Part shown: piece after piece, positions 32,290-45,600 of the stretch
Numbering within the stretch: the first letter of the stretch is position 1
How the letters are laid out: each line of letters begins with the position of its first letter
DNA from: Isoetes taiwanensis
Taxonomy: Eukaryota > Streptophyta > Lycopodiopsida > Isoetales > Isoetaceae
Direction: 5' to 3'
DNA: 64,000 nucleotides
NCBI GenBank assembly: GCA_021234155.1
Contig: JAJEKV010000027.1
Span: forward strand, 15,594,891 to 15,658,890
Made by a program: the position numbers and the translations under genes
Notes under the pieces: model-generated
Database searches by the model: none
What the model was told of the DNA's origin: nothing
Seen by the model: the letters and a program-made list of their open reading frames with translations, nothing else

Positions 32290-32452
32290 ATGTGGTTTTT
32301 AATCTGGGCCATGGTGATTATACTTTATTTTGTTTGTAAGGGCTTCGGTCCATGTTCTGGTTAGGGACTTCGGTCCCGTTTTGTACTTGGGTCCCATAAC
32401 CCGATTGGGTTCCGCGGACGTTAAAAATTTCTTCCTTCCTTCCTTCCTTCCT
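32290..32452 (+). mobile_element. 5'-truncated LINE 3' end
   Basis: Ends CCGCGGACGTTAAAAATTTC followed by (TTCC)n at 32429-32452. The GGACGTTAA plus pyrimidine repeat matches the layout of the 26.1 kb LINE end, with a different repeat unit. The GGGACTTCGGTCCC palindrome just upstream could form a 3' hairpin for reverse transcriptase recognition. Confidence 0.5.
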
Positions 32453-33105
32453 ATTAGACTTTGGAGATTTAATTTTATTCACCTAAATATCGTTTAAGTG
32501 TTTTCAACTAATTTTATTCAAAAGTCTTCTATGTAGATAGTGTCAAGCACTTTCAAATACATTTTCCAAGGTTTGTGATAACTATGTCATTGTACGACTA
32601 TTGTAACCTTTTATTTGAAAGCTAACCACCAACACTTGTAGAGTCCAACATACTAGAGGATTTCTAGATTCAATGTACGATGGTTGATGAATGATGTCTG
32701 GACATCGCTATAGACATCGCTTTTGACCAATGATGTTTTAGGTTTGAGACTAAGATACAATCAACGTTATTCGAGAACACTCATTGGAGAATACTTTTTG
32801 AGTTGACTTTATTATACATGTTGCACTCATCACTACGTAAACTGTTTTGTCACTTATGGATTTGGGGTGGGGGTCGAGATTGGAATGCTTTATCAAAATC
32901 AACAGAATGAAGAATAATCGAGGCATGACCTCCAATTTTCTTATTGGTAATAATTGACATAGAAGTCGATGACCAAGTTGCATGGTGACCTTGAAACAGG
33001 CATGAAGATAAACGTGTGGTGGCGTAGAATATAAAGGCTTCAAAGGAAATAATGGAGGTTTATAGATTATTATGGATGACAGAGGATGTTGACTGGAGGC
33101 TTTCC

Positions 33106-34267
<1,162 letters not shown>

Positions 34268-36112
34268 CCAATCCATATTGTGTAGGTCTAATAGCCTAAA
34301 TAGCCTTCTAGCAAGAAGTATGCTTACATTACATGCATAAAACTTGGTTTAATAGGTATAAATTTCCAAAGAAAAGCCTTCACCAGAACGTTATCTAAAT
34401 GCCACATGACATTTTAAATCTAAAATATTCTATACGTCATATGCATTGAGATTGTAATATGTGCATCGAATTTGGTTCAGCCATAATTCTCAATATTGAT
34501 GCATAAAACTTCAAAACATACAAATTTCCACTTATGAAGTTAGCAAACAATCATTATGTAAATAGAACTAGTGAAAAGAATTACATAGTAATAGATTATT
34601 TTTTATGTATGGTTTTTGTGGCACAACTATTCCTCAAAGCCAAGAACATGCTCCTTTGATAATAAGAGGCTAATAGCCGAAGGTTCATGATAATATGTAA
34701 ACTTTCTCATGTGCTGAATCAAACAATCATGATCAACTGCCTAGACAAATTCTCTGAGCAATTTACAATGGAACCTTATAATGAATTTGCATGAACTTTC
34801 ATCAATATTTTTAATAAGTGTGAGTCTCTCACATGGCAAAGGTGCGTGACTTGCAACTAGAATGTTGCAAGTTGACAAATCCTATGGAAAGAGCAAGGTT
34901 ACTTCCCGAGTTACTTGGGTAGCAAGTATGAGGAGTCCTAGAATGACTCTTGGAGTGTGTAAAAAGGCAGAAAAAGGAAGATCATCAGTTTTGACGAAGA
35001 GAAAGAAGTGTTAAGTGTTGTTAATCGCCTGATTTATCATAATCAGTGCTCTTCAATAATTCATTACTATTGTGCGGAAGACAAAATTGCAACAGTTGTT
35101 CGAAATTTTCAATAGAAATAGGAGGTACGTGACACTTCTCAACGGGTTTATAAGAATCATGATGTAGACACGAGACATGACCAGAATTACTTTGCAAGAA
35201 CAAAGTAATTAAAATGCGAACAAAAATGGAAACCGCATTATATGAAAAGGATAAGAATCACTTTTTACCCCGATTCCAATGTGGGAATGTTGTTGATGCC
35301 GTTAGAGGGAGACGGTATTGACACACTGAAATCAGAGGTAGAGATGATTCTGAACACGTGTATGGGCAGTAAGAATTTTCAAAATGCAAGGTAAATCTTC
35401 TGGAAATGCAAGGTAAATCTTCTAGAAATGCAAGGTAAAATGGATATGATGCAATAACCCTAACCGATCTTATGTTGGTAGAAACAGAGTCTAAGTTCAA
35501 TGCACCAATCAATCTTGATGGTAGAGAAAATTAAACATCTCCATAACATGACTCGGAAAAGGCTCTCCATTTTTCGGCTCCGACATTTTAAAATTTTGCT
35601 TCAATTTGCTAATAGTTTGGTTCCCCCCACAAACCAAAAGGAAAATTTCTTCCTGCTTAGATCATGTGCTTAGGGCGGTCTCCCACGAATCGGTTTGAAT
35701 GGGCAGACGTGGATGCCAAACCTGGATACAGGTTAGGCTATGGGGTCCCGTCAATAACATACCTCAACCTTCGTTCTTAGAAACACGGATCCATTGGAAT
35801 TTGGAAGTGCGAAACGACAGGATCATGTCCAAACATGGGGCTTCAAAAATAGCTTGGCAATACTTGCAAACAAGGGCTTCAGCGAGTTGAGGTGCTCATG
35901 TGAACACGGACATGTCATTGTGACCTTCACAATACCACATACGACACATCTGGAAGCAATTTTGGCTGATAACGGGGGAGCATTTCAACCATCATCGGAA
36001 GAGCATTAGTTGTTTAGGGTTCCAGCCCGATGGCTATGGCGCTCCGATTTCTACAACAGATCGTCGTCCAAACCACAAAACGCTATGGGGTCTCGCAGCC
36101 CAGCAATGCAGA
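34268..36112. other. No gene recognised before the SNARE gene
   Basis: 3' UTR of GGPPS, then AT-rich DNA. A 22 bp unit (AATGCAAGGTAAATCTTCT) is repeated about three times at 35379-35436. The last few hundred bases (from about 35690) probably hold the promoter and leader of the SNAP33-like gene. Confidence 0.45.
35379..35436 (+). repeat. Tandem 22 bp repeat
   Basis: Three adjacent copies of AATGCAAGGTAAATCTTCTGG, the last partly changed. Confidence 0.65.
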
Positions 36113-37202
36113 ATGGCGCCTGCGTTTCAAAGGTCAGATCCAAAACACAGCCCTGATGATAAGCCCCCTCATACTCTATTTTCTGCATTTCGGTCCTCCC
36201 CCAAGAAATCTCCTGCTTCTAGTCCCCACCAGATCGGCCCAACCCCGGTGGGCCGGATTGATGCAAATTTAGACGCAAAGTCTGTGCAAGAATTGGAGGA
36301 TTATGCCATTAGCAAGTCGGAAGAAACCACTGCAGTCCTTAATAACTGCTTGAAGGTCGCTGAACATATCAGAGAAGATGCTACCAAAACATTGGTAGAT
36401 TTGCATCATCAGGGCGATCAGATTAAACGGACTCATGAATCCGCTGTTGTTATGGATCGCGAGCTTGCCAAGGTCCTAAATTTCTTGCTTTAATTGTCTG
36501 CTATAGTTGTGAAGAAACATGCTTAAATGTTGTTCGCGTTTTGGGCACAGGGGGAAAAGTTATTGAGTAGTTTGGGAAGTCTGTTTTCCAAGACATGGAA
36601 ACCCAAGAAAAACAGGAACATCTCCGGACCCGTGGGACGAAGTATACATTCTATCCATTGTCTTAAGAACAGTTTTTATTTATATAATTGATTGCAGATG
36701 CTTTTGCTCTGGTTTTGTCTAATTATAGATTCTTGAAGCTTTTATGATTAACAGAGCAAATTTCATTTCAGGTGATTCATTTAAGAGGAAAGCTCGCTTG
36801 TTAGAACATAGGGGAGCTCCTCAAACAAATAAAAGCAGGAATCGGGCTCGTCCGCTGCCTCAGTCTGGTTCCATTTTTGAAGTAAGCGTTGAAATTTATA
36901 ATGTGAGAAAAATGCTTAGCATCTAAGTACAGAATCTATCTAAATATCAGATTGAAAAGGCGAAACAAGATGATGCTTTAACGGATTTGAGCAGCATTCT
37001 GGATCAACTCAAGGATATGTCGGTTGATATGGGAAACGAAATTCAAAGGTAGCCCCTTAAGTTAGTGATTTAGTTTAATTCTTTGCTGATATTGTGGATG
37101 TGCAGGCAAAATGAAGGTTTGGATCATCTGGGCGAAGATATTACAGAGTTAGGCTTGAGAATGAAAGGGGCAAATGAACGAGGGCGCAAGCTCTTGGCCT
37201 GA
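36113..37202 (+). CDS. SNAP33: SNAP33-like Qb+Qc SNARE, five exons
   Basis: Exons 36113-36472, 36551-36641, 36772-36881, 36951-37048 and 37106-37202 join in frame to 251 residues ending ...ERGRKLLA. The first SNARE motif is SVQELEDYAISKSEETTAVL ... DLHHQGDQIKRTHESAVVMD. It is followed by GEKLLSSLGSLFSKTWKPKK, the typical linker, and by a second SNARE motif, ALTDLSSILDQLKDMSVDMG ... NEGLDHLGEDITELGLRMKG. This is the plant SNAP25-type plan: two SNARE helices and no transmembrane segment. The protein joins a syntaxin and a VAMP to fuse vesicles at the plasma membrane or cell plate. Introns are 57-130 bp. The first donor (AAG/GTCCTA) is weak but frame and homology support it. The gene looks intact. 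Confidence 0.88.
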
Positions 37203-38482
37203 AAATCATTATATTCATGTCTTTTTTAACCTAAATATACTACTTGGCTAAGGCCCTTTCTACACACGCTGATGTTTCATTTTTTAAGGTTTTGAATCGG
37301 TACAGCTAAGCAAAAAAGAAAAAGTTGCCATCGGAAAGGGTGAGATTCCACACAGCGGAAGGCAATTAACTTATACTTTGCCGGAACTTCCAACTCTCAG
37401 CCCTCATCTCCCCGTCGTAGTTAGAGCAGCATTTTTGGCAATTATACACTAAACCGAGCCTAATGCCAAATCTAAATTGCCGCTCTTAATTGCCACTAAT
37501 GGAATCTGAGCTCCTTTGGCATTTTGCAAGATGGCTCTTCCTGATTTGTGGATGTACACTACCATACCAAGAAGTGTCGTAGTGGAATCTCACCCTAAAC
37601 CTAAATAAGACAATAGAACATTTGCCATCCTTAGGCCTTAGCCACTAGATTTCAAGCAGTCCTAAAATTAGGATTCTAGGCGGATTAGCTACCACATATG
37701 GAAATCACAGGTTGTAGAGCCAAGGAAAAAGTCATTTATCTGCGCTATGCTTCTTGTGCTTATGACCCTTGCTCTATTCTTGCTATAGAAAAAAAAAAAA
37801 AAAAAAAGAGAGCAGTAGGGTGTGAAAAAAAAAAAAAAAAAAAAACAGAGCAGTAGGGTGTGACATAGGGCAGGCTTGGGGCAAAAGGTTGGCAGTAAAA
37901 GGGTAGCAAATTACCAATATTGTACAAATTTCTCTAGTATGCTGACGGTTCTACATTATAATCCATTTGTGAAACTCTAAAGTTGTTAAAGTAAAAATGT
38001 AAGTGTGTAAAATGAATCATGAGTAAAAATTTTAAGCTAAAGCCTTTGTTACAGCTTCCTCGAGTGTGCCTGCCTAACAGAAGTCATCACGGACATTTGG
38101 CCAACTTCTGCAAAGGCCTCTAGTTAAGTCCAATAAAAGTGAATGGAATCTAATAAACAACCTTTTTTCACTATCTCTTTTACAAGCATCGTCTAAAGCA
38201 ATGCTTCTTAAAACACAGTGGGACCCAGAGTCTCACTATAAGGGTTAAAAATTTTGGCCCTATATGAACTACTCTTATTACTCTATGCAATGTCTTATGC
38301 ATCCCTGCAAGTTCAATCAGGATACTTTATGGTATTCTAATTTCCATGTTAAAATTTCTAAAAGATAAGGACTTCATGTGTTGGGTGTGCTCTGCTAGCA
38401 AAACACCAACAAATTTTAAAACATGAATGAAAGATCATGCCTCTACGCTGTAAAAAAATGTCTCATCTGCATAAAACATTGC

Positions 38483-38545
38483 AACCGATATCAGATATCC
38501 CCAAGGAAGATTGCAACCGATATCAGATATCCCCAAGGAAGATAA
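38483..38545 (+). repeat. 31 bp perfect tandem duplication
   Basis: TTGCAACCGATATCAGATAT plus CCCCAAGGAAGA occurs twice head to tail without visible change. Confidence 0.8.
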
Positions 38546-38699
38546 TGAAGACTGCAATAGACCCTACATAGTAGAATTGATTAATAGAAAAATGAGAAGC
38601 TGAGAATTGACTCTAGACTTAAATTTGAAAGCAAGGAGGAACTCAATGGAAATGGACATTTCATACAATTTCTCCATAACGTCTGGAAATGCTTTTTAT

Positions 38700-38850
38700 C
38701 ACACTTTTTTGTTGGAAAAACAAAGTTTTAATTAAAAAAAAAAAAAAAAGATTTTTATGGCAAACCTTGTTAGAGTAAACAAAATCCAACTAAAGATAAA
38801 GACCAACAAGGTGCTGCGCACGGAGGGTTGCCCTCCGGGGCCGGAGGTTG
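38700..38850 (+). repeat. A-rich retroposon-like block shared with 44.35 kb and 9.59 kb
   Basis: TGGCAAACCTTGTTAGA ... ACTAAAGATAAAGACCAA recurs near 44380-44435 as TGGCAAACCATTGTTAGAAC ... ACTAAAGATAAAGAACAA. The following CAAGGTGCTGCGCACGGAGG recurs at 9588. The block therefore links two dispersed fragments. The A-rich text fits a SINE or LINE tail. Confidence 0.5.
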
Positions 38851-39691
38851 AGGTGGCTTAAATCATACTTGAAAGTTATGTTTTTATAATCAATCAAAAT
38901 TGCTATTTTAGAACATTGTCATTTTGTGAAGATGATGGTACCCATTTGCATCATTAACTCCTCCTTAGATGTTGAGCTCCTCTTGGACTAGGATCCAGCT
39001 GGACACATGGACATTGGGGTTTGAGTGTAACGTATTGGTCTGTGTTACTTTTCTGCTTGCAAGCATCCTGTAATTGCCCAAAGTAAGCAAAGTTATCAAA
39101 GAAAGAAAAAACACAAATACAGACCTTGGAAAGCATGTAACGATTCCCTATTTCAAATTGAGCTCCAAGTATGGATAACCAGAGCTTTTGTGCTTGAATA
39201 AAAAATGATGGAACGCATCTAAATTCAGTATCTTCGAATTGATTCTTATCGTTAGTCTCCTATTCTGGAGTAAGTACATTGTGCTCCATGGCATCTTTTT
39301 GTGCTTACACAGTTAGATGAGACATGTAAATTTTGTATTTTTTATCTAATTAATAAACTGTTCGGCTTTCGTCCTTCAAAAAAAAAAAAAAAAAAATAGA
39401 GGGAGAGACAAAATGCATTTGAATCGTCTATTTTTGGATTGGAAAGCTTAGACGTTGGAACCACATAGTTTGTTTGTTTCATAACTTATGATTTAGGTTA
39501 ATTAAATGTTATGTTTAAGTATAGAGTTGTTATGGAAATAGCCATTTTTCTTTGCACCATACTTTTATTACCACGTAGAACTACTACAAGTATATATTTC
39601 TTATTGGCGAATCAATTACCACGTAGCACCACTACATTAGCATAGTAATTGGGAGACATCTTTGATTGATAGTAGACATTCCTAAATTAAA

Positions 39692-39810
39692 AAAGCATGT
39701 CTGTGGCCCAAAAACTTTGTAGCTTTAGGTGAATTTGACATGTCCATTGGAATTGAACAAGCATGTCTATAGCCCAAAAAACTTTGTAGCTTTAAGTGAA
39801 TTTGACATGG
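39692..39810 (+). repeat. 68 bp tandem duplication
   Basis: AAGCATGTCTGTGGCCCAAA ... CTTTGTAGCTTTAGGTGAAT repeats at 39760 with few changes. Confidence 0.65.
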
Positions 39811-40000
39811 ATATCAGTATCTTCAAATATGTCGTGGACTAGAACCTAAGCTACGTTTTAAGAATTGAAAATTGCTATTAGTTGGCACTACAAATATTTT
39901 AGCGTCTTTGACATTGACGTTTTCACAAAGTTTAGTTATTGGAACAAACATTGTTCGTGGCCAAGGCCTGTACCACCCAACGGACACAAGTCAAATCATC

Positions 40001-43000
40001 AAGTGGGTTGATAAAGGGGAATGGCCTGCACCCACTTCCCTACACATAGGAGGTTCGGGAAGAGACCGCAATAAGTTTCTTGTATAACAATAAGTTTTCC
40101 ATGAGGAGGAAGCGCGCAATTTGTTTGGCATATAAGAAAAGGTAATTGAATTTTGAAGATGAACCCACGTCTCAAAGATAGCTTTGTTGGAACTGCTGGA
40201 GGAAAAAGGAACGCTGAAGAAGCTATTCTTTTCCTTTTTACTACCTCCCTGTAGTGAAGACATTTCATATTGAATTGCATCTTGTCTGATTCAGTCAGTT
40301 CATATGCCATGACCATCCTCCCAGATCCTTCTAAATATACTAAATAAATAGACAATCGTTGCTGAAGAATCCAACAGCTCAAACACCTTTCAACTTTTTC
40401 AATCTCCTAGAAGTTTCAACATTGGGCAATTTTAGCACCCAAAGTAAAGAACAAAGCTACTATACTCAAACCAATAATAGACGTTACGATAACACCCTCT
40501 GGTTCACGAAATTTGTTCAAGAATGGATAGGGATAAACCTGAAACAAATACCCCAATCAGAATATACATAATCACCAGGATGAAAAATAGCAACAAAGAA
40601 TAGAGAACGATGGTTTCAATGCAGCATTCCTTCATTGTAGTGGTGATCCTATTCATTTCATGGCAAAGTCCATTTCCTTGGTGGGAAAATAATTTCTTGT
40701 ATTCTCCATTTGTGGGACAAGCAGCTAATCTGCAAACAACAACCCATTCTATCTGCCATTCCTTTTGATTCCTCAATCGCTTGGGACTAGTAGTTTCCTT
40801 AAGAAGAGGATGGAATGAACTCCTTCTTGCCAGCTAGACAATTTGGACCACCATGCAGGTTTGGGTATACAGGCAAGAACAAAAAATGATGAGGGCTATA
40901 AAAATCTGAAACCTGCTGTACTATTTGTTGTTTCATCCTTATTTTCATATACTTTATATACTTCCATAACAGTTGGCAAGAAATTAGCACTAAGGAAGTG
41001 AACATACCTTGTTTTTGGCTGCACAGATCTGCATCCACAGTATGTACTTCCTGTAATCAGAGTACCCAACAATGTTAGTCTGAAAATGTTAATTCCCTAC
41101 CCAAAAGCCACCTACTGTAAACCAAAATCTACACCTGAAAGTGCGCTCTGATGTGCATACATCTACCCAAGCAACTACTGCATTGATCAAATGCATTGTC
41201 AAATCCAGCCATACAGGAACACTGAGCATACAAAAACGGCACTAGTTTTAATAACTCCAATCAGCATGATCAAGCTAATTCCAATACATGTCACATTTAA
41301 GACATGTAGGATGATGTTCATGACAACCAGATCCAGGGGCAGCTAAAGCTTACGGATTAGAACTTGTAGTCTCCTCCAAACTGTTGGAGATGAAAAAATA
41401 TAAACTCCAATAAATAACCTACTCCCAAGTCCAACTAGAAAACCCTATTTTAGCAACAGAAGGACATATAAAATTCTGAGATGTGCACATCCTGTAAGCG
41501 CAGAAGCATGTCATTTATCAGCATTTAAAAATGTCCATCCTCCCATACTTTACCATATTCAGGAATCCACACTACCACTCTAAAATCTTATTTCTTAAAG
41601 ATAATGCAGCATGAAGCTCTGGAAAACAGAATCTGGTTACAGGTCCATAATGGTCACACTTAGACAGCTTCTCCCAAACAAGAACAAAGAACAATTAAAA
41701 ACACCGCGTCATTTTGGACCATTCAAGAGCAAAATATAGCACTGATTATTGCATTACTCTACAGATGGCTTCAATAAAATTTGCTACATGAGAGAGAAAC
41801 TGCACTGATCTGCAATTGTTAGCATTTGCACTTTGTCATCTCATTTCCAGGTTAAGGAATTAGTTTTTCATTCTAGCCACATGTTTGCATGTGGAGATGC
41901 CTTTGTTAATGTGATTACCTTATATAGTTGGGAAAAAATAATAGTCAGCACATAACTTTGTGCTGCAGAACTTGAATGATGTGAGCAATACAACATATGT
42001 CAGACCTTTCTGCTTTCTTTCCTTGCACTACATTTGAGATAGCCACACGAAGCAAAACATCTGCACTACATATGGCATATAACCAGATAACTTATGAACC
42101 ATGACGATCTTGGTGTAAAGGTCATACCTGCTAGGCTCTATTCTGACAACACTGGAGCAATTCAACATGCCAAAGATGCACATGTTCAACTTCCACTAGC
42201 CTCATTAGGTAGTGGTAATGTTCCTGCATATGTAAGGGCCTGGAAAAGCCCGTTAAGGCGAGCCAAAGCTGAGTACCTTATAGAAATGTAATGGAACGCC
42301 AATTCCAGCAGTTGGCTACGATTTCTTGCCAAGAACCAGGTACTTGTTGTCATCCACTTGGTAATACAAACGCAGCATATCAAAGCTTTAGACTTGTACA
42401 TAAAAGCTATCAACCAATTGACAAAGCAAAAACCTGGAAAAGTTTCAAAAAATCATGAATCTGTAGTGTCAGGGAAAGAAAATTGGCCACCTAAGACCAT
42501 TTTAGCAAAGGGCCTTTCCCCCATAAGAGCAACTGGAGTCAGATTCAGTTCATTTTCTTACGTTCCAATGGCCCAAAGAATACTGGCCCATCTGCATCCT
42601 TTGCTACCTTATCTCAATTGGTTAGGACGTGCACAACAAGAGTCACGTAAAAGCAACTTACCTTCAATTCAGGCCCCTCTGCCAATCAGGTAACAAAAGG
42701 TGGACAGAGTCCTTTCTCTAAATTTCAGAAGTTCGTCGCAGTTAGAATTCACTTTACATTCCGGAGATTTACCCAACGATTCTGCAAGATTTAGGGTACA
42801 TTCTGTTGAATTTACCTTACATTCTTGAAGATTTATCTCCCTGAAAAAAAGGTAAGTTGCCTCCATGTAACAAGAATGCTTGTTTAGGCATAGCTTCCCT
42901 AGCCAGAATGCTAAGCATTTTCTTATACAAAGGTTCAAAAACGTGCCAATTACCTACATAGTAGTTAATTTGGAATATGCACAGTTCAATTCGCAGCTTC

Positions 43001-44147
43001 CTATTTATTCAAGGGAACACTTGCCTGCTAAACCTTTATCTATTGCCTTAGTCCTAATGGAGTATGTACAAATAAAGAAGAGTACAGTACCACTGCCTAT
43101 AATCAGCACTTACTTCTCTGCTCAGAGGTAGCTGTATAGTGGATGTCCTCCATCTGCTAAGAAAATAACACAAAATAATAACACAAAACAAAACTTGTAA
43201 AGCATAATCATCAGAACAATCTCAACACAAAGAAGACCACAGCACAGATTGAGAATGATAAATCTATGAATATAGCACTTAACAAGCAAATTTAAATACC
43301 AATCTTATAACGTGGTTTAAAAATAAGAATGCAATGCAGAACAATGCCAATAAAAAGTGGAAATAGGAATTTGAAAGGAAAAAAATTAACTTCTGGACAC
43401 ATGCGCAAGATGCATGTGCTTAGATCACAACAAATGCACATGATCAAGCCAAAGGATGGACATTCTAGTTTCCAATGCAGCTGCAACGAGAACCTACCCT
43501 CTAATTAGACTATCAGGATCTGCCAGGGACAAGGCTCATAGGCAGACTGAATATCTATGGTGTATTCCTAGAGACAATCTCAAAGATCCCTCCCTACGCT
43601 GTTGCATATTTTTTCCAGATTCTGAACTATCTCCATTTTCACAAACCACAGATTATGGCCCCCTGATCGATGGATTAGTATCTGTTATAGGAACTAGCAA
43701 GGTGATGCCTAATAAAGATATTTAGAAAGGAGAATCTGTCAGTGCAATGAGTCTTAGAATTATATTGACCAGATTAGATTTGGCTATTGCTACAAACGAT
43801 TACCCACCCAATTGGAATGTACAATGTCAATGGTTTTTGTATGAGTTTCTCTAGAGAAGAGTTTCAGTGGAAGCAAGCAATCAATTTAAGAGATGAATTT
43901 TCCGCTCAATCAAAAGCAAGCTAGGTTAGGAAAGCGTACATAACTATAAATACTATAAGTTGCATAAGCTTGAAAGAGTCATACCAAAACGAGACTCCCA
44001 TCACAACAAACTTGAACAACTTGGAAGGGAATCTTTTTCTCTATGTTGGTGACAGGAGTTATGACACCACTGGCTGGGTCGATTTGTAGCATGTGGGGAA
44101 GGAACGGAGGCAAAGATGGAGGATAGTCCAGAACATTGGTTGATGCT
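40001..44147. other. No convincing gene; possible copia fragment near 42.1 kb
   Basis: Non-coding AT-rich DNA. At 42094-42291 a short plus frame reads IPARLYSDNTGAIQHAKDA, which resembles the RNase H region of copia pol (…DN.…A..LAK…), but it is too short to be sure. The only other hint is a minus-strand stretch at 43985-44100 that looks exon-like and ends at a GT site (VQVCCDGSLVLV). Confidence 0.35.
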
Positions 44148-44335
44148 TGGCGGTGCCGGTTAACCAGTTCCCACACCAGCCGCACAGCAAAAATGGCGAC
44201 CGAGAGTTTACAGGTAAGAGTAGGTTTGGAGCAGTCACAGCATATCCTAGGTATATTCCAGCATATACCTAGGATATGCCAAAAGCCCACATAAACAAGG
44301 GTTTGCCCCCCTAGGGGCAACCCAAAAAGATGAAC
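44148..44335 (+). repeat. Stem-loop repeat family, copy C (perfect 16 bp stem)
   Basis: GTGCCGGTTAACCAGTTCCC start, then GGTTTGGAGCAGTCACA. A perfect inverted repeat follows: 44240-44255 with 44264-44279 (GCATATCCTAGGTATA, 8 nt loop). The terminal hairpin is at 44299-44323 (GGGTTTGCCCC ... GGGGCAACCC), then A residues. Confidence 0.7.
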
Positions 44336-44815
44336 AAAAAAGGCCAACATGAAAGTTTTGATAAAAAAAATAGATTTTTTGTGGCAAACCATTGTTAGAA
44401 CAAAAAATATCCAAGTCACTAAAGATAAAGAACAAAAAAAAGTGGACGAAGGCCTTTTATTTAAAAGGCCACCACAAGAAAATTGTGCAATCTAAAATAG
44501 ATAGATAGATTTTTAAGTCCACGGAGACCAAATTGGCCATGGGACCCAAACAACAAAAGGGGCATGGAAACCCAAAAAGTATAAAGAAGAAGATAACGCT
44601 AATGGTAGTTTTGTGCTACTTAAATTATCTAGACATAGCCGGTCCAAGCATTGGAAAGCCATTGATCTAGAATGATTGCTGCACCTCCCCTGTACGTTGC
44701 CCATTTCTTTTGCCGGCAGGTTGTCCTGACCTTGCAAAGTTTTTCCTTACAGTTACACAATTGAAGAGGAGAGAGGTCCGCTTGTACTGAAAAACTAATC
44801 CCTTTGAGATGGTTA
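44336..44815. other. Repeat flank and non-coding DNA
   Basis: Includes the 44380-44435 relative of the 38.7 kb block and an AAAGGCC palindrome (GGCCTTTTATTTAAAAGGCC) at 44451-44470. No gene seen. Confidence 0.4.
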
Positions 44816-45600
44816 CTATGCTAAAGAACATATAGGCGCCTTGAGAGCATCATGAAACTGAACCAAAAGATATCGAGGACGATCAAGTCTTGCCACTCCC
44901 ACCCTAGTAGCACGGACAACTCCAGCAACCTTCACATGCATAATTTCACTGAAGAAAGGCAGAGCCTGCTGAATAGGCATCAGTTTCTGCCTCTGCAATC
45001 CCTATAATACGCAAGGTCAAGGTACTAATACCAGCAGGTATTGGGGCAACATAGTCCTATTTGCTAGTTTGATATCGCGGCTTTTGGTCCACTACGGATT
45101 GTGGAGATGTCTGTATGCCCACCACAACATGTTCCCTTCCAAATTTCTGCTTCTGACGTGATGGTAATTCTGACTCTAATGTCTGTACTGAAGCATCACT
45201 TGTTCCCACATGCGGGCCATTAGAGTCTGGGATCAAGGCATGCATTAACTCTATAATGATTGTGTCCATCTCACAATAGACACTGTCATAGATGTGGCTG
45301 TCATCCCTCCCTCAGAATGAATAGTCTGTACCTGATCACGAAGTGTAGGCAGAAAACCTTAAACTTGCAGGTCTAGGGCACTTCGGAGATTCTCCGGGTC
45401 TTAGAAAGTAAATGTGCCATATCTGATCTTTGGCATTGGCTGTCGGGAATAACAAATTCCTGTAATATTAGGCCTATCATTCTCGTCCAACATTGATAGT
45501 TTATATGATAGAACATCCACCATTGTCGGAGTGCCAAGCTGAAGCTGGGTTCTGGGAAAATGTTTTAAAAATAAGCAAAGGTCTTCAATTTTCAAAAGGC
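44816..45600 (-). pseudogene. Decayed LINE ORF1 (L1-type RRM)
   Basis: Pieces in several minus-strand frames line up in the order of an L1 ORF1p. First comes a leader with DVLSYKLSMLDENDRPNITG and LRDQVQTIHSEGG. Then a charged part (TLESELPSRQKQKFGREH), then LTLRIIGIAEAE. Finally VVRATRVGVARLDRPRYLLV and QFHDALKA. The RIIG...VRATRVG...RPRYLLVQF order is the RRM-like RNA-binding domain. At least three frameshifts or stops are needed, so it is long dead. No ORF2 follows on this strand in the expected place. Confidence 0.45.

Larger units (their letters stand above)
37203..40000. other. Gene-free repeat-rich region
   Basis: Short duplications dominate. An A-run plus AGAGCAGTAGGGTGTGA occurs twice at 37790-37865. 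A 31 bp unit is tandem at 38483-38545. There is an A-rich retroposon-like block at 38700-38850, a poly(A) end after TTCGGCTTTCGTCCTTC at 39379, and a 68 bp duplication at 39692-39810. No gene seen. Confidence 0.5.

Noticed and set aside
37784-37850. Possible SINE ending in A-runs
   Set aside because: Only a 17 bp unit with A-runs is duplicated. No A/B box or tRNA-like head was found.
42094-42291. Copia RNase H-like phrase YSDNTGAIQHAKDA
   Set aside because: Too short and without the following catalytic block; noted only within the gap entry.
43985-44100. Exon-like minus frame ending VQVCCDGSLVLV before a GT site, possibly RCC1-like
   Set aside because: Only about 35 residues look protein-like and no neighbouring exon could be joined.
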